A stretch of 32,906 nt of DNA from Clostridia bacterium (GTDB taxonomy: Bacteria > Bacillota > Clostridia > Christensenellales > UBA1242). Positions 29,792-32,906 of the stretch are shown here, piece by piece. The stretch's first letter is position 1. Each line of letters opens with the position of its first letter. Both the position numbers and the translations under genes were made by a program. Location: positions 1-32,906 of the forward strand of contig JAGBBH010000034.1 in NCBI GenBank assembly GCA_017938505.1, in the 5' to 3' direction. Under the pieces are notes generated by a model that was given only the letters and a program-made list of their open reading frames with translations, made no database searches and had not been told where the DNA came from.

Positions 29792-32700
29792 ATGAAAAAA
29801 TTAAAGAAACTCAAAAAAATTGCCATGTTGTCAACCGCATTCTTGATGCCAATCACAGCATCTGGAATTGCACTTGTTTCACAACCTGCACAAAAAGTTA
29901 ATGCTGACGAAGCGGCGGCAAATTACCATTCTGGGTATATGGAAGAAGTAAGTATGTCAAACAACAACTTCAATTCTTCTTCAACCTATTCTATCAGCAC
30001 ATCTCTTTCTGGTTGGACAGGACAAAACAACGACAAGAAAACAACTGCTGGCATTATCAATGTTGGAAGTTCTTTCCAAAACTATATGACAGGGACTTAT
30101 CGTTTGGCAAAGAACCCTCTTGCAAAAGCAAATGACAAAAACATTTTGATGATAAACTCAAAAACATCAGATTCATCTGCTTATGCAACTGCAAGACAAG
30201 GTTATAAGTCAAGCAACATCACTTTAGATGCAAATTCATATTATTCTTTCCAAGTTTCATTTAAGAGCGACACAAACTATAACTCTTACACAACTTATGT
30301 TGAAAAATCACAAACAACTGAAGAAACAACTTTGGACAAGACAAAATTTGAAGCAAAAGCATTTGGCGAACACATTTCATTCACATATAAAAGCAAAGCT
30401 TATTACATTGAAAAGACTCTTGAAGCAACTGGCAACACAATTGCATCAACAGTTACAGACATTGACAAAGCAAATGTTTATTATGAAGATGAAGAATATG
30501 TTGGAATTGTTTACGAAGACAATGCAATCTTCTTGAAAAAAGAATTTGTTGAGAAACAAGCAGATGAGAAATATACAATCAAGGCAAATGCCGAAACTTA
30601 TGTTTGTAAAAACATTTCTTATGATAAAGACTCTTCAAAATATAAAGTTGCTGCAAACACAAAATATTACACAGCTAAAACAGCATACACATCACTTAAT
30701 GACTATGTGTTTGGCTCAATGTATTTGTCTGGACTTAAAGATGTTGATGGAAATGATGTAAAAGCAGAATTCAAAGAAGTTTCTTCAAAAGATTGGACAA
30801 CTTTCTATTTCTTTGTTGAAACAGGAAGCAAATCTCAAACCGTTTCTCTTGACTTATGGCTTGGAGCAAAAGAAGCTGGACACGAAAGCAGTGGTACAGT
30901 ATTCTTTGATGATTGCCATATTTATAAATACAGTGAAAACACTTTCTGGAAAACCTACAAATCATTTATGGGCAGAAGCTTCACACAAGAAATTACAAGC
31001 GGCTCTGGAACAACTGAAGTTGAAATCCCTTGCACAACTCTTGTTAGACTTGATGAAAGCAAACTTTTGGAATATCCTTCAAACAACTTCGACTTTGAAG
31101 CAGGAGTTTACAACGACAATATTTCAAGTTTGAAAAACTGGAAATCTTCTGGAAGCGGAAATGCAAGAGTTTTCGACACAAGAGATGCACAATATTTCAA
31201 ACAACAAACTGGATATGCTTTCACAGGTTCGACCCTTTCTTGCAAAGTTGAAATTGATGGCGAAACAATTGACCTTACCCCTAACAACTATGCACTTGCC
31301 CTTTGGGGAAACAACGAAACTGTTAAAGTAACATCAAATGACATTGCAATTGATGCAAACGAAATCTACAAAATCAAAGCATATTACAAGGTTTCTGACC
31401 TCTCAAGCGGAAACGCCTATGTGTTTGTTGAAGAAAACAACAATGTGTTAGAAGCTTACAACCTTTCAGCAGACGATTATAAGGTTTCTGCAGAAACAGC
31501 AAGTTCCGCACTTTCATCAAACAGTTCAGACGCTTTTGTAAACAAATATAATGTTGTTGAATTCTTTGTTAAAGGCGGTTCACTCTATAACAGTTCAATC
31601 AACCTTTCACTCGGACTTGGCAAAACAGACGAAAATGCAACTGGTTGCGTAATTTTTGATGATATCACAATTGAAAAAGCAAGCACTTCTGATTTTGACA
31701 ATGCAAGCAACAAAGTTGAACTCGACAAAATCAGCAGCACATTGACTGTTGCAAACGGAAACTTTAACAAAGTTACAATAGGTTCAAACGACACTCACCC
31801 TTATGCCCCACAAAATTGGACAATAACAAACGGAAACGGAACTGTTTTTGGTGGTGCTATCAACACAGAATCTTCAACTTATGCGAAATATGTTGCAAAA
31901 TATGAAGAATATAAAGCAAATGGCGTTGAAGACTATGAAAACCCATACATTTGGGCAACATTTGCAAATCCAAAAGATAGCAACGGAACTACAACAAATC
32001 CTGACAATATTTTGATGCTTGCAAATATGACAAACTCTTGGCAAACAGTAACAAGCGAAAACTTCAATTTGGAAGCAAACAAGACTTACAAACTCAACTT
32101 CAAATTCAAGACAATCAACCTTGACACTGCAGAAAAGGCAACATTTAAAATCAACATTGTTGATGATAATGGAATTACACTTTTCACTTCACAAGAACTC
32201 AAGTCTGACAGTGTTTGGTCTGGATATGACATCTATTTCAAATCATTTATGAATGCAAGCAACGCAAACATAAAAATTGATTTTGGAACAAGCACAGACA
32301 CAATCAGAGGTTTTGCTTATTTTGACAACTTTGAATTCAACACAGTTACAGAAACTGTTTTTGAAAACAAAGCAAGCACAGCCGAAGGAAATGGAGATAT
32401 TTTCGGTGTTGTTGATATGTCAAACTTCTATTTGAACCTTCCAACAAACAAAAAATCAGACCAAGATGGCAATTACAACATCACAACTCCTGCATATACA
32501 GGCACAGTTTCAAGCGGAGAACAAACAAATGGCGGTCTTGTTCAAAGCACAAAATTTGCAAATGAAAACAGCAACTTCTACATTGCAGATGCAAGTGAAG
32601 ATAAGAGTGTGTTCTACATTGCAAGCGAAAATGCAGGCGGTTATTCAATTCAATCAAATTACAAAATCGATTTGAAATCTGGTTCATATTATGCCCTTTC

Positions 32701-32906
32701 TTTCAAAATCAAAACATATTTTGGTGGCGAACTTGATGCGGAAAAAGAATATAATTATGGTGCAACCGTTGGTCTTACCGGATTTAAATATTTAACAAAC
32801 CTCAAAACTTCAAACGACATTAAAGATGGTTATCAAACATATACAATCTACTTTAATCCAAGCGAAGACGCTTCAACACAACTTTACATTGCACTTGTTT
32901 GCGATA
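29792..32906 (+). CDS. Large secreted protein with repeated beta-sandwich domains, 3' end beyond the window
   Basis: The frame stays open for at least 1038 codons to the window edge. Residues 1-38 are a signal peptide (MKKLKKLKKIAMLSTAF, ending near VNA). At least four similar segments follow: about 55-380, 431-630, 654-850 and 874 onward. Each opens with a SNNNF/NGNF-like strand, has a middle strand such as KTYKLNFKFKT, and the first three end with (V/A)-x-FDD or YFDN (F372-D373, D623, D845), like carbohydrate-binding jelly-roll modules. The first carries a Lys/Tyr/Glu-rich insertion of about 150 residues (about 170-325). The composition is rich in Asn, Ser and Thr. No catalytic or anchor motif is visible within the window; it is probably a cell-surface or glycan-binding protein. 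Confidence 0.8.
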   Translation, partial: MKKLKKLKKIAMLSTAFLMPITASGIALVSQPAQKVNADEAAANYHSGYMEEVSMSNNNFNSSSTYSISTSLSGWTGQNNDKKTTAGIINVGSSFQNYMTGTYRLAKNPLAKANDKNILMINSKTSDSSAYATARQGYKSSNITLDANSYYSFQVSFKSDTNYNSYTTYVEKSQTTEETTLDKTKFEAKAFGEHISFTYKSKAYYIEKTLEATGNTIASTVTDIDKANVYYEDEEYVGIVYEDNAIFLKKEFVEKQADEKYTIKANAETYVCKNISYDKDSSKYKVAANTKYYTAKTAYTSLNDYVFGSMYLSGLKDVDGNDVKAEFKEVSSKDWTTFYFFVETGSKSQTVSLDLWLGAKEAGHESSGTVFFDDCHIYKYSENTFWKTYKSFMGRSFTQEITSGSGTTEVEIPCTTLVRLDESKLLEYPSNNFDFEAGVYNDNISSLKNWKSSGSGNARVFDTRDAQYFKQQTGYAFTGSTLSCKVEIDGETIDLTPNNYALALWGNNETVKVTSNDIAIDANEIYKIKAYYKVSDLSSGNAYVFVEENNNVLEAYNLSADDYKVSAETASSALSSNSSDAFVNKYNVVEFFVKGGSLYNSSINLSLGLGKTDENATGCVIFDDITIEKASTSDFDNASNKVELDKISSTLTVANGNFNKVTIGSNDTHPYAPQNWTITNGNGTVFGGAINTESSTYAKYVAKYEEYKANGVEDYENPYIWATFANPKDSNGTTTNPDNILMLANMTNSWQTVTSENFNLEANKTYKLNFKFKTINLDTAEKATFKINIVDDNGITLFTSQELKSDSVWSGYDIYFKSFMNASNANIKIDFGTSTDTIRGFAYFDNFEFNTVTETVFENKASTAEGNGDIFGVVDMSNFYLNLPTNKKSDQDGNYNITTPAYTGTVSSGEQTNGGLVQSTKFANENSNFYIADASEDKSVFYIASENAGGYSIQSNYKIDLKSGSYYALSFKIKTYFGGELDAEKEYNYGATVGLTGFKYLTNLKTSNDIKDGYQTYTIYFNPSEDASTQLYIALVCD

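Noticed and set aside
30228..31133. Several 70-106 codon open frames in another plus-strand frame
   Set aside because: They overlap the long open frame of the secreted protein, which has a promoter, ribosome site and signal peptide.
1..32906. CRISPR array, tRNA, rRNA, insertion sequence or prophage genes
   Set aside because: No regular repeat-spacer pattern, cloverleaf with CCA-type end, transposase or phage structural gene was seen by eye; a tRNAscan or IS search would be decisive.

Overview
The window is a low-GC, gene-dense bacterial chromosome segment, most likely from an uncultured spore-forming Clostridia lineage (Bacillota). The evidence is: strong AT bias; the clostridial gene order miaB-mutS-mutL-miaA; the block ftsK/spoIIIE-rimO-pgsA-recA; sporulation-type genes (SpoIIM-like, PdaB-like deacetylase); a class A penicillin-binding protein and a D,D-carboxypeptidase; MinD; and mostly strong AGGAGG-type ribosome binding sites. 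No tRNA, rRNA, CRISPR array or insertion sequence was found. The genus cannot be fixed by eye. || Layout. (1) 1-1022, minus: 5' part of a D-alanyl-D-alanine carboxypeptidase and a SpoIIM-like membrane protein. (2) 1091-7751, minus: one tight operon miaB-mutS-mutL-miaA, in which mismatch repair is bracketed by the two enzymes that make ms2i6A37 in tRNA. MiaB lacks its TRAM domain. (3) 7832-11721, plus: class A PBP, two related uncharacterised proteins in tandem, and a small membrane protein. (4) 11909-18925, minus: recA, pgsA, rimO, ftsK/spoIIIE and a deacetylase with an altered active site. (5) 19026-22731, plus: an ABC ATPase-permease pair with an altered ATPase signature, an extremely AT-rich spacer, and a DegV protein. 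(6) 22830-24857: minD with a possible minE (minus), then a SLOG-like protein (minus) divergent from a small XRE-type regulator (plus), with a perfect palindrome over the SLOG gene's -10 box. (7) 24901-28853, minus: a four-gene operon of a 2[4Fe-4S] ferredoxin, a Ppx/GppA-like protein, a membrane-anchored HtrA/PDZ-like protein and an MreB-like protein. The last three have lost recognisable catalytic residues. (8) 28909-29696, minus: two half-size TauE/SafE permease subunits. (9) 29792-end, plus: a large secreted repeat protein running off the window. || Two themes stand out. First, genes without a Shine-Dalgarno often have a -10 box ending exactly 6 nt before the ATG (miaB, the PBP, the ABC ATPase, a TauE half), which predicts leaderless mRNAs in a genome whose other genes have strong Shine-Dalgarno sites. 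Second, the ferredoxin operon looks like a set of pseudo-enzymes (Ppx-like, HtrA-like, MreB-like) that may form a structural or sensing complex at the membrane. This is the best candidate here for an undescribed system.
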